Below are positions 17,505 through 25,799 of a DNA stretch of 64,000 nt, in pieces. The stretch comes from DT-110 sp030148525 (GTDB lineage Bacteria > Bacteroidota > Bacteroidia > Chitinophagales > Saprospiraceae), in contig OZ245751.1 in the NCBI GenBank assembly GCA_965227445.1, positions 6,324,001 through 6,388,000 on the forward strand. The letters are read 5' to 3'. The translations under genes and the position numbers were made by a program. How positions within the stretch are numbered: the first letter of the stretch is position 1; every line of letters begins with the position of its first letter. The notes beneath the pieces were generated by a model that ran no database searches, had not been told where the DNA came from, and saw nothing but the letters and a program-made list of their open reading frames with translations.

Positions 17505-18905
17505 ATGAGCCAACCTCGTACGTTTGATTACGACCAGCAGCCACAACTATTCGGGCACCCGGTCGGACTGTATATCCTTTTCTTTACGGAGCTGTGGGAG
17601 CGTTTTTCGTACTACGGAATGCGAGCCATTCTGGTGCTTTTTCTGGTATCGGAAACAAGTGGTGATAATCCTGGCTTCGGATGGACAAACTCCGAAGCCC
17701 TCGTTTTATATGGTTGGTATACCATGCTTGTTTACCTGGCGTCTATTCCCGGGGGTGTCATTGCCGACCGTTTGCTGGGGCAGCGAAAAACGGTCATGCT
17801 GGGGGGAGCACTCCTGGTGGCCGGGCACGGCACCCTGGCTTTACCGGGCGTAGTAGCTTTTTATATCGGGCTGGGCCTGATCGTACTCGGGGTAGGTTGC
17901 CTGAAACCGAATATCTCCACCATGGTGGGCGGCTTGTACAAGCCCGGCGATGATCGTCGTGACAAAGGGTTCACTATTTTTTATATCGGGATCAATATTG
18001 GTGCCTTTTTGTCAGCACTAATCGTAGGTTACGTAGGCGAGCAAATTGGTTGGCATTACGGCTTTGGTCTGGCCGGAATCGGCATGTTGATCGGTCAGTT
18101 AGTGTACGTGTGGGGACAAAAATACCTGACCGGCATTGGTGATTTTATCGGAACGGCCGACTCCCCGGATAACGAAGCTTTCAACCGACCACTCACAAAT
18201 ATTGAGAAAGACCGGATGAAGGTCATGTTTCTGTCCTTCCTGTTGATCATTGTATTCTGGGGTGCTTTCGAGCAGGCTGGTGGCCTGATGAATCTCTACG
18301 CCGAACAAAAGACAGACCGCATGCTGATGGGCTTCGAGGTTCCTGCCTCCTGGTTCCAGTCGGTTAATGCTTTCTTCATTATTACCCTGGGTACAGCCGT
18401 GGCCAACTTCTGGTACCGGTGGAAGCACAAAGGGCACGAAGGCTCTTCCCTCTTTAAAATGGCCTGGGGCGTAATGATCATGGGTTGGGGTTTTCTCTTT
18501 ATGACAGCTGCTTCGCTGCAATACGAATCACAGGGGGCTGCCGCCATGTATTGGTTGGTATTTGCCTATTTGCTCCATACCATTGGTGAACTCTGTGCCT
18601 CGCCGGTAGCGCTGTCTTTTATCACCAAATTGGCTCCGGTTAAGTACGCATCCTTTATGATGGGTGCCTATTTTGCGGCCACTGGATTAGGCAATAAGGT
18701 AGCCGGCCTGGTAGGCGAATACGCTCAGGATGCAGGGGAACTGGAAATATTCACGGGCATCGCTATTTTCTGTACCGTCGTTGGCTTGATCGTTTTGGCC
18801 CTGCTTAAGCCGCTCAAGCGTCTGACGCACGGTGCTGAGGAACTGTCATCCGCTGATCCCGATATAGCTGCCGGCTACGAACTGGCCGACGAAAAGCTCC
18901 AGTAG
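17505..18905 (+). CDS. POT/PTR-family peptide:proton symporter (first of two)
   Basis: 466 residues from the ATG at 17505 (MSQPRTFDYDQQP); an in-frame ATG at 17454 adds 17 residues. About 14 membrane segments. The family signatures are clear: FFTELWERFSYYGMRAIL (ExxERFxYYG) in helix 1 and the GLIVLGVGCLKPNIST region. These inner-membrane carriers import di- and tripeptides with protons. A second family member follows in the same direction. The TAG stop is followed without a gap by a TTTTTTGCCGAAAGGC element. Confidence 0.93.
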   Translation: MSQPRTFDYDQQPQLFGHPVGLYILFFTELWERFSYYGMRAILVLFLVSETSGDNPGFGWTNSEALVLYGWYTMLVYLASIPGGVIADRLLGQRKTVMLGGALLVAGHGTLALPGVVAFYIGLGLIVLGVGCLKPNISTMVGGLYKPGDDRRDKGFTIFYIGINIGAFLSALIVGYVGEQIGWHYGFGLAGIGMLIGQLVYVWGQKYLTGIGDFIGTADSPDNEAFNRPLTNIEKDRMKVMFLSFLLIIVFWGAFEQAGGLMNLYAEQKTDRMLMGFEVPASWFQSVNAFFIITLGTAVANFWYRWKHKGHEGSSLFKMAWGVMIMGWGFLFMTAASLQYESQGAAAMYWLVFAYLLHTIGELCASPVALSFITKLAPVKYASFMMGAYFAATGLGNKVAGLVGEYAQDAGELEIFTGIAIFCTVVGLIVLALLKPLKRLTHGAEELSSADPDIAAGYELADEKLQ

Positions 18906-18921
18906 TTTTTTGCCGAAAGGC
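18906..18921 (+). repeat. T-run GNRA mini-hairpin element
   Basis: TTTTTTGCCGAAAGGC begins at the base after the transporter stop codon. Stem GCC/GGC is the inverted-pair version of the GGC/GCC form, and the loop GAAA is kept. Confidence 0.7.
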
Positions 18922-19117
18922 TTAATAGCGGTGAGGTTGAGCGAATTACTAAATGGAGACTGTTTCAACCCCACCTTGTATTTGGTACAGGGTATATGGT
19001 AATTGGATAAACGGAAGTCTATATACTCTGCTTTGTGGTTGGGTGCTCATAGTAACGACCTTACGAAAGCCTTATGCAATAAAAGGCCGCATGGCCGCTA
19101 AACTATAAACAAAACGT

Positions 19118-20710
19118 ATGCAATTCGACCTGGCTCTGACCCTGCTCATCATCGGATGGGCCTTCGTCTTGGTGTGGGTACCGCTCATTATCCGGAGTAA
19201 CCGAAAGATCCACCCGCGTGCGCTATTCACCCTATTTTTTGCCGAAATGTGGGAGCGCTTTTCCTACTACGGGATGCGCGCCATCCTGACCCTCTACATG
19301 GCCAAAGTGCTGTTCATCGATATGGGTGACGACCTCGCCCGAACCAAGGCCATCGGTATTTACGGGGCCTACACGGCTATGGTGTACCTCTTTCCGGTAC
19401 TAGGTGGCCTGGTGGCCGACAAGGTCTTCGGCTTCCGCAAATCCATCCTTTGGGGTGGCAGTCTCATGGCGCTGGGGCACTTTACCCTCGCTCTGGCCGG
19501 TATACCGGCGCTGGAGTCCATCGTGCTGATCTTCTACGTGGGCCTCTCGCTCATCATTGTGGGTAATGGCTATTTCAAGCCCAATATTTCGAGTTTCCTC
19601 GGAGAGTTTTACGACAAAGACGATGCCCGAAAGGATGCCGCCTTCTCCATTTTCTATATGGGGGTCAATGTAGGCTCTCTGCTGGCGACTCTCACTTGTG
19701 GCTACGTAGCTGAGCGCATCAACTGGCACCTGGGCTTCGGTCTGGCCGGCTTCGGTATGGTGCTCGGCCTGATCGTATTCTGGTACGCCGTTCGGAGCGG
19801 ACGCTTCGAAGAAAAGGGCCTCGAGCCTGATCCGGAAGATGCACGTTCCTCCTGGAAGTTTGGCCTTAGCAAGAATGCCATCGTTTACATAGGTTCCATT
19901 CTCTTCCTGCCCATCGTGGTACTCTTCCTCGATCTGGATACGGTACTGTCGGCCATCCTGTCGATTGGCAGCTTAGTGGTGCTGGGCTATTTCGTTTTTT
20001 ATGCCCTTACGGCAAAAGACAAAGCGGAAGGTCAGCGATTGCTCGTGGTTGCGGTACTATTCTTTTTCCATGCGGTATTTTGGGCACTCTTTGAACAAGC
20101 CGGCTCATCCCTGACCCTTTTCGCCGAAAGCAATGTCGACCGTATGGTGATGGGCCAGGAAATTCCGGCCAGCCAATTCCAGAGCTTAAATCCGCTCTTC
20201 GTGATCATCTTTGCGCCCATCATGTCGTGGTTGTGGCTGCGCCTGAATAAGGCGAAAAAGGAACCGAGCACGCCCATGAAGTTCGTACTGGGACTGTCCC
20301 AACTGGCGCTCGGGTTCGTGGTCATTGTACTGGGCGCCCGCTTCTTCGCCGACGATGGCCTGGTGCCGATCATCTTTCTGGCGGTCATGTACCTCTTCCA
20401 CACAACGGGCGAGCTCAGCTTGTCGCCGGTAGGCCTTTCAATGGTCACCAAACTTGCTCCCGGCAAAATCGTTGGTTTTGTAATGGGGGCCTGGTTCCTC
20501 TCCATCTCCCTGGCCAATTCCATGGCCGGCCAGATCGGTAAACTCACCGAAGGCAGCAGCGAATCCGGAGCGGAACTGACGATTATGGAATCCCTGAATC
20601 AATACTCAGCCACCTACCTGACCTGGGGTGTCGGCGTGGTATTCGGAGCGGCCTTCCTGCTGCTCCTGCTGGTACCTACGCTGCGGCGGTGGATGCATGG
20701 AATTCATTGA
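19118..20710 (+). CDS. POT/PTR-family peptide:proton symporter (second of two)
   Basis: 530 residues with an extra N-terminal helix (LTLLIIGWAFVLVWVPLII) before the family core. The PTR signatures are present: LFFAEMWERFSYYGMRAIL and VGNGYFKPNISSFLGEFY. Membrane segments run through to residue 525. It is a divergent paralogue of the transporter 212 bp upstream, probably with a different peptide preference. The gap 18906-19117 has no recognisable promoter consensus. Confidence 0.93.
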   Translation: MQFDLALTLLIIGWAFVLVWVPLIIRSNRKIHPRALFTLFFAEMWERFSYYGMRAILTLYMAKVLFIDMGDDLARTKAIGIYGAYTAMVYLFPVLGGLVADKVFGFRKSILWGGSLMALGHFTLALAGIPALESIVLIFYVGLSLIIVGNGYFKPNISSFLGEFYDKDDARKDAAFSIFYMGVNVGSLLATLTCGYVAERINWHLGFGLAGFGMVLGLIVFWYAVRSGRFEEKGLEPDPEDARSSWKFGLSKNAIVYIGSILFLPIVVLFLDLDTVLSAILSIGSLVVLGYFVFYALTAKDKAEGQRLLVVAVLFFFHAVFWALFEQAGSSLTLFAESNVDRMVMGQEIPASQFQSLNPLFVIIFAPIMSWLWLRLNKAKKEPSTPMKFVLGLSQLALGFVVIVLGARFFADDGLVPIIFLAVMYLFHTTGELSLSPVGLSMVTKLAPGKIVGFVMGAWFLSISLANSMAGQIGKLTEGSSESGAELTIMESLNQYSATYLTWGVGVVFGAAFLLLLLVPTLRRWMHGIH

Positions 20711-20826
20711 CAGGTTTGAGGTTTGAGGTTTGGGGTGTGAGGGCTGATGCCAGGTTAGGTTTCAGGCCACCTCAAACCCAGCCTAAAGCCTAACCTCAAA
20801 CCCCAAACCTCAAACCTATAACCTGA
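20709..20826. repeat. Inverted CCTCAAA heptamer arrays
   Basis: A GGTTTGA array (20713-20740) faces a CCTCAAA array (20770-20826), so the RNA would form a long imperfect stem. It fills the whole space between the transporter stop and the small membrane-protein gene. Confidence 0.8.
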
Positions 20827-20831
20827 TAAAG

Positions 20832-21272
20832 ATGTTTCGCAAACTCACAATCCTCTACGGAGCCCTGGTGTTGGGGCAGTTGCTCTTCGCTATGGTGAGC
20901 CTGTTCCTGATTACCAGTGATGGATGGGCGCATCAGCCCGATCCCATCATGGGCTTTCGCTTTGTGATACCGGGGGCAATGATTGGAGCGGCCACCTTGT
21001 CGTGGTTTTTGAATAATATGTTCCGGCAACAAACGGAGGGGCTATTTTCGCTTGATCAAAAGCTGGCCCACTACCGCAAACGGGTGATTGTACGCCTGGC
21101 CATTCTGGAGGGGGCCAACCTGCTGGCCATTGTGGGCGGCTTGCTGACCGGACACTATAATTACTTCCTGTTGTTCCTGATCGGTATGGCGTTGTTCATA
21201 TACTTCCGGCCCGGTAAGAACGAGATCCGGAATGACTACGATCTCACGCCCGAAGAAGAGCAGCAATTGTGA
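20832..21272 (+). CDS. Small integral membrane protein, unknown function
   Basis: 146 residues with four predicted membrane helices at about 6-27, 43-62, 91-107 and 110-127, and an acidic tail (DLTPEEEQQL). I recognise no family. The start ATG at 20832 lies 6 bp after the heptamer array. Gene and tail look intact; a perfect 62-bp palindrome follows 16 bp after its stop. Confidence 0.7.
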   Translation: MFRKLTILYGALVLGQLLFAMVSLFLITSDGWAHQPDPIMGFRFVIPGAMIGAATLSWFLNNMFRQQTEGLFSLDQKLAHYRKRVIVRLAILEGANLLAIVGGLLTGHYNYFLLFLIGMALFIYFRPGKNEIRNDYDLTPEEEQQL

Positions 21273-21288
21273 GGAGGGACGAGGGACT

Positions 21289-21350
21289 GCCGGTAAAAAC
21301 AGATAGCCCGTCTGGCTCGCGAGCCAGACGGGCTATCTGTTTTTACCGGC
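21289..21350. repeat. Perfect 62-bp palindrome
   Basis: 31-bp arms with no loop, starting GCCGGTAAAAACAGATAGCC and centred on CTCGCGAG. It lies between convergent genes (membrane protein and surA), so it could end transcription both ways, but an arm this long is far beyond what a terminator needs. Confidence 0.93.
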
Positions 21351-21374
21351 GAAGTACGAAGTCAGAAATCCCCA

Positions 21375-21436
21375 CACCTACAAACCTACAAACCTCAAAC
21401 CTCACCTCAAACCCCAAACCTCACACCTCAAACCTG
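21375..21436. repeat. CCTCAAA/CCTACAA heptamer array
   Basis: About eight units of CCTACAA, CCTCAAA and CCTCACA with one phase shift, ending at the 3' end of surA. Confidence 0.8.
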
Positions 21437-21437
21437 T

Positions 21438-22793
21438 TTAGGGGCGAATTACTTCGCCCTTGCGCCAGACATCCAAATTCGGGCAACCATCGTAGCGTCC
21501 GTCGATGGAGATGAAGGTATCTTTGATACGATCTTCGATCCAGGTGTTGATGAACTCATTGCGCTTGCTCTCGATGGCGGCTTGCTGGATTTTTGAGTAA
21601 TCCTGCGACAAGTCAGCCGTATGGGGCTGGGTACGTGATTCCAGGCGGACAATACGGAAGAAGTAATCATCCTGTTGGCGGAAACGGAACGGATTGGAGA
21701 TACCTCCAATATCCATGGTGTCGATGGTAAAGTAAATATCCGGATCCAAATCACCTACCTCGAAGAAGGTATTACCGGTTACGGGGTTTACCATGCGTCC
21801 GTCATTATTATAACTCTGCATATCCTCGAAGGAAAATTCCTTCACGGCCCGGGAGAAGTTCATAGAATCCACCACGATCAAATTGCGGATGGAGTCCAGG
21901 CGTTCTTCGGCCGCTACGAGGTCGGCATCAGTGATTTGCGGGCGGATGAGGATGTGGCGTACATTAATGGCATTACCACGACGGCCCAGCATCTGAATGA
22001 GGTGGAATCCGAAGTCGGTCTCAACTACCTCGGAAATCTCGTTATCATCCAGTTTATAGGCGGCGGCCTCGAATTCGGGTACGAACTTACCGCGGCTGGC
22101 CCACCCCAGGTCGCCACCGAGGCGACCGGAACCATCGTCCGAGTATTTTTCGGCCATTGTGGGGAAATCAGTCTCTCCGCTCATGATCATGGCACGAATT
22201 TCCTCCAGCTGTTCAATGGCTTTCTGCCGTTCCTCATCATTGATCTGCGGTTTGATAACGATCTCGCTAATCTCCACCTCGGAGCTGAAATAGGGCAAGC
22301 TATCAGTGGGGATACTATTGAAGAAAGACTTGACCTCGGCGGGCGTCACTTTTACATTGCTCATGATCTGTGACCGCATGCGCTCGGTGAGGAGCTGGTT
22401 GCGCAGGTCTTCACGGAATTGCTCCTTGACGGCACCGATTGACTGACCGTAATAGGCCTCGAATTGTTCAATATCGCCATTCATATAGCTCAGGATACGC
22501 TCAATACGTGCATCCAACTGCGTTTGTACTTCGGCCTCCGACACTTCCACACTATCCAGAATAGCCTGGTTGATAAGCAACTTATTGGCCAGCAATTGCT
22601 CGGCAATATTACAACGGGCATTTTCGGGAAGGTCACCCTGTTGGGCCAGTGACAGGGCGTGTTGTTCTTCTACCTCAGAAAGCAGTACTAACTCACTACC
22701 CACTGTTGCCACTACCTTATCGATCATCTGGCGCTGACCAATGGCGGTCAGGGAAGTTGCCAGAAACAGCGTCATCAGTGCGAAATACCTCAT
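21438..22793 (-). CDS. SurA-type periplasmic peptidyl-prolyl isomerase/chaperone
   Basis: 451 residues from the ATG at 22793; an upstream start at 22823 is less likely. Signal peptide MRYFALMTLFLATSLTAIGQ, a SurA N-terminal domain (IDKVVATVGSELVLLSEVEE, LLINQAILDSVEV), then two parvulin (PpiC) domains at about 170-265 (EISEIVIKPQ, EKYSDDGSGRLGGDLGWASRG) and 275-380 (INVRHILIRPQ). SurA helps outer-membrane proteins fold in the periplasm. It is the last gene of a three-gene minus-strand group of foldase-like proteins, 54 bp after the middle gene. Confidence 0.92.
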   Translation of the reverse strand: MRYFALMTLFLATSLTAIGQRQMIDKVVATVGSELVLLSEVEEQHALSLAQQGDLPENARCNIAEQLLANKLLINQAILDSVEVSEAEVQTQLDARIERILSYMNGDIEQFEAYYGQSIGAVKEQFREDLRNQLLTERMRSQIMSNVKVTPAEVKSFFNSIPTDSLPYFSSEVEISEIVIKPQINDEERQKAIEQLEEIRAMIMSGETDFPTMAEKYSDDGSGRLGGDLGWASRGKFVPEFEAAAYKLDDNEISEVVETDFGFHLIQMLGRRGNAINVRHILIRPQITDADLVAAEERLDSIRNLIVVDSMNFSRAVKEFSFEDMQSYNNDGRMVNPVTGNTFFEVGDLDPDIYFTIDTMDIGGISNPFRFRQQDDYFFRIVRLESRTQPHTADLSQDYSKIQQAAIESKRNEFINTWIEDRIKDTFISIDGRYDGCPNLDVWRKGEVIRP

Positions 22794-22847
22794 AAGTCCT
22801 TTTTTGCTAAAGACGCACATCAACCCGTTGGGGTTGTGTGCTTTTGA

Positions 22848-23705
22848 TTATTCTGTGAAAATCCGAATATTATTCTTGCGCATTTCGAGTTCGTACAGGT
22901 CCTCTCGTTTCTCTTTGAGGATCTTCATCTTGCGCGAGTGCAGAATTACTTTTCGAGCCTGGTCCTCAATATAGCCCAGCGGTGCGATCTCCGTGCGGTT
23001 CTTCACCTCGTATACACGCAAATAGTACTGAAAGTTGTCGTCTTCCTGGCGAAGATCCCTTCGATAGATGGCATTTTCAGGAGTAATGGTTTCCTGCGGT
23101 AGCTCCATGGACAATTGCTCGATACGAATCCAGCTGCTGTCGGCCAGTTCGTAGGTGCTGGCGTACTGCTCGGCATAGGTGCGCAGCTTCATCAGGTTAT
23201 TTCCCTGATTAATGCCCGACCACCAGATGCGCAGACTATCTGATTGTGGTACCGGCAGCGGCACTTTGATGAAATGGCACCGGACAATAGGCGTCTCCAG
23301 CTCGAATTGCTCTTTATTCTTCTCGTAGAAGCTTCGCAACTCCTGATTGGCAACAGTGGAGTCGAGTAGCTCCTCCACCAGTACCTGTTCGTAGGTATTG
23401 CGCAGGAGAGATGCCCGGTAGTCCCTTACCAGTTTGTCGATGTTCAGGTCCTGGGGCAGATTGCGCTCCGCCTCGTTGAGGATAAGAGCCTCCCGCACCC
23501 AACGGTCCACGTAGGCGTTGATGATCAGGTTGCTGTCGGCACCCGAAGTCCCTTCCGGAAACATACCGTCGAGCTCCGACAGGTACAGTCGCCGGTTTTT
23601 TACCTCGGCCAGTAGTTTGTCTTCCTGGTCTCCGCCCGCGTTGGTTTGCTGGCACCCACTCAGGATAATAGTGAGTGCTGCCAGGGCGTACATCCACTTT
23701 TTCAT
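22848..23705 (-). CDS. SurA/PpiC-like lipoprotein lacking an obvious catalytic parvulin domain
   Basis: 285 residues. MKKWMYALAALTIILSGCQQ is a clear lipoprotein signal (lipobox LSGC). The rest has the SurA-N/trigger-factor-like helical pattern (YLSELDGMFPEG, YVDRWVREALILNEAE, LRSFYEKNKEQFELE), but where a parvulin domain would start the usual RHILI-type motif is replaced by VRCHFIKVPL, and no GG-GW motif follows. I infer a periplasmic, membrane-tethered chaperone. It sits between a PpiD-like gene and surA. Confidence 0.78.
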   Translation of the reverse strand: MKKWMYALAALTIILSGCQQTNAGGDQEDKLLAEVKNRRLYLSELDGMFPEGTSGADSNLIINAYVDRWVREALILNEAERNLPQDLNIDKLVRDYRASLLRNTYEQVLVEELLDSTVANQELRSFYEKNKEQFELETPIVRCHFIKVPLPVPQSDSLRIWWSGINQGNNLMKLRTYAEQYASTYELADSSWIRIEQLSMELPQETITPENAIYRRDLRQEDDNFQYYLRVYEVKNRTEIAPLGYIEDQARKVILHSRKMKILKEKREDLYELEMRKNNIRIFTE

Positions 23706-23724
23706 AAGCCTCTGTTTCGGTCCG

Positions 23725-23732
23725 CAAAGGTA
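23725..23732 (-). promoter_or_regulatory. Candidate internal -7 box before the lipoprotein gene
   Basis: The minus strand reads TACCTTTG, a TAnnTTTG match 20 bp upstream of the lipoprotein start and inside the 71-bp gap after the PpiD-like gene. No well-spaced TTG is seen. Confidence 0.3.
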
Positions 23733-23776
23733 GCCAAAAAATTAGAGTTGATTTTGGTAACTATCCCGCAATAATA

Positions 23777-25741
23777 CTATTGACCACGCACCAGACTTTC
23801 CAATACTTTTTCGTTGACGGAAACCTCGTACTGCTCACGCAGTCCGGCAACCCATTCTTTTTCGAGCTTATCCTGGTAGTCGGCAATGACATAACCGCGA
23901 GCCTCCTCCAGCTTCTTGTCGGCTGGTGGGAGTATCTCTTCGATCTTCATAAAGCTGTATTGGTTCTTGGGGCGGTCCAGCTTGGTGGTCGTCAGGCTAT
24001 TGGCTTCCCAGGAATCCAGGGAGGCGGCCTCGGGGCTTTTACCCTGCTCAATGGTCATTTCCCGGAAGCCGCTAAGGGCCGTGCCGAAACGCTCGCGAAC
24101 CTCATCCGGGCCGTGACCGGCGGCGTATTCCCGCAGCGCATTGAGCTGGTTTTTATTGGCCATACTTACGGTATACTCCGATACGATCGCCCGGGTATTC
24201 CAGCGGTATTTTCCTTTGACATCCTTGAAGAATTCACGCAGCCCGGTGGTATCCTCGGAGGCTTTGTCCCAGACTTTCATCTTGGTCACCTCGAATAGCA
24301 GAATGCCTTCCCGATATTCCCGCATCAGGGCCTTGAATTCCGGATATTTATCTTCCAGCTGTTGTTCCTCGTGGCGCAGGGTACTTTCCTTGACGAACTC
24401 CTGGTACAACTGCTCAATGCCATCACCGATGGGCGTATTGCGACCCAGCTGCATGCGTTTGCGGGTGTTGCGGGCCAGGTAGGCTGCAAAATCTCCCACG
24501 GTATAGCGGTTATCAGCGAGGGTGAATAACACCTCTTTGGATGGCTTAGCGGGTGCCTGCCAACGGAAGGTGAAGAGGGTGTCGTTTTGGGTGGTTTTAA
24601 ATTGCTCCAGTACGGGCCGGTATTCGGTGAAATCAGCATCTTTCTGAATCTGCTGGATCATGGCGATCTGCGCCGCCTCGTAGCGGGGGTCTTTTTTGAT
24701 CTGTGCTTCCAAGCGTCCGCGAGCCTGATCATAGGGCTCTACACCTTTTTTGCTGATGCGTTTGATGATGTGCCAGCCCACGCTTGACTGCACGGGCTCG
24801 GTATAGGCGCCATCCTGCTCAATACCAAAGGCGGCATTTTCAAAGGCCGGCTCGAATTGATTAATACCAAAAAAACCGATGTATCCTCCCTGTTGAGCGG
24901 TGCGGCTGTCGCCGGAATTATTGCGGGCTAATTCTTCAAAATTCGCTCCGTTCTCGAGTTGCTGGTAGATGTCGTCTGCCTTGGCTTTGGCGTTGGGTTC
25001 GCTGTTGCGGATGAGGATGTGGGCTCCCTCCATCTCACCCCGCGCCGGACGTTTGCCGGTGATCTTGATCAGGTGGTAGCCGGCGGGGGTACGCACGGGA
25101 TCAGAAATGGTATTTAGAGGCAGCTCGTAGGCCGTTTTCTCCATCTCGTAGAACCCCTGCGGGAAAAGCACATTGACATAGCCGATGTGGCCCCCGTTTT
25201 GCTGAACCGAGGGGTCACCAGAATACTGTTTGGCCAATTCGGTGAAATCCCCCCCCTTAACCAGCCGATCCTTCACTTCCAGGGCCATTTTATAGGCGGC
25301 CATAGTGTCGGAGGGCGGGGCATTGGGCGGCACACTAAAGACTATATGATTGAGGTCGATATCCTGCTTGCTGCGATCGTAGGCTTCGCGTACCAGCCGC
25401 TCGGTGACCTCCTTATTGATGAGGTAGGAATCGGCCAACTGACGGCGATAGCCTTCCAATTCCTGTTGGAGCTGTTCAATAGTGTCGAGCTGCATATCGC
25501 GGGCCTTTTGGACCTTCAGCTTAAATTTGACATAGAGGTCGAGGTATTCATCCAGTGATTCTCTGGAGAAATTCGCCTCCGCTCCGTTGGTTTTAGAATA
25601 GATATACTTAAACTCCGATACCCGAACCGGCTTATCCGCTACGGTGAACAGAACCGGATCGTCCGACTGAGCGTGGAGGGACAGTCCGGAGACCATCAGG
25701 CCCAGCATCAGTAAAATCAGTGTTACGCGTTTTTGTGTCAT
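23777..25741 (-). CDS. PpiD/SurA-like periplasmic isomerase with two parvulin domains
   Basis: 654 residues. Signal peptide (VTLILLMLGLMVSGLSLHAQ), a helical N-domain (YLDLYVKFKLKVQKARDM), then two parvulin domains at about 125-230 (DLNHIVFSVPP, AKQYSGDPSVQQNGGHIGYV, PAGYHLIKITGKRP) and 236-335 (GAHILIRNSEP, NNSGDSRTAQQGGYIGFFG, GWHIIKRISKKG), and a long C-terminal helical region of about 300 residues. Proteins of this layout are frequent in Bacteroidota and are thought to chaperone exported proteins. It is first of three foldase genes, 58 bp downstream of murF-alr. Confidence 0.9.
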   Translation of the reverse strand: MTQKRVTLILLMLGLMVSGLSLHAQSDDPVLFTVADKPVRVSEFKYIYSKTNGAEANFSRESLDEYLDLYVKFKLKVQKARDMQLDTIEQLQQELEGYRRQLADSYLINKEVTERLVREAYDRSKQDIDLNHIVFSVPPNAPPSDTMAAYKMALEVKDRLVKGGDFTELAKQYSGDPSVQQNGGHIGYVNVLFPQGFYEMEKTAYELPLNTISDPVRTPAGYHLIKITGKRPARGEMEGAHILIRNSEPNAKAKADDIYQQLENGANFEELARNNSGDSRTAQQGGYIGFFGINQFEPAFENAAFGIEQDGAYTEPVQSSVGWHIIKRISKKGVEPYDQARGRLEAQIKKDPRYEAAQIAMIQQIQKDADFTEYRPVLEQFKTTQNDTLFTFRWQAPAKPSKEVLFTLADNRYTVGDFAAYLARNTRKRMQLGRNTPIGDGIEQLYQEFVKESTLRHEEQQLEDKYPEFKALMREYREGILLFEVTKMKVWDKASEDTTGLREFFKDVKGKYRWNTRAIVSEYTVSMANKNQLNALREYAAGHGPDEVRERFGTALSGFREMTIEQGKSPEAASLDSWEANSLTTTKLDRPKNQYSFMKIEEILPPADKKLEEARGYVIADYQDKLEKEWVAGLREQYEVSVNEKVLESLVRGQ

Positions 25742-25799
25742 GGTTTTCTCTTTCAGTAGTAAAGACTCCTCAAAATTAGCAATAAAACAGCACTGTTGT

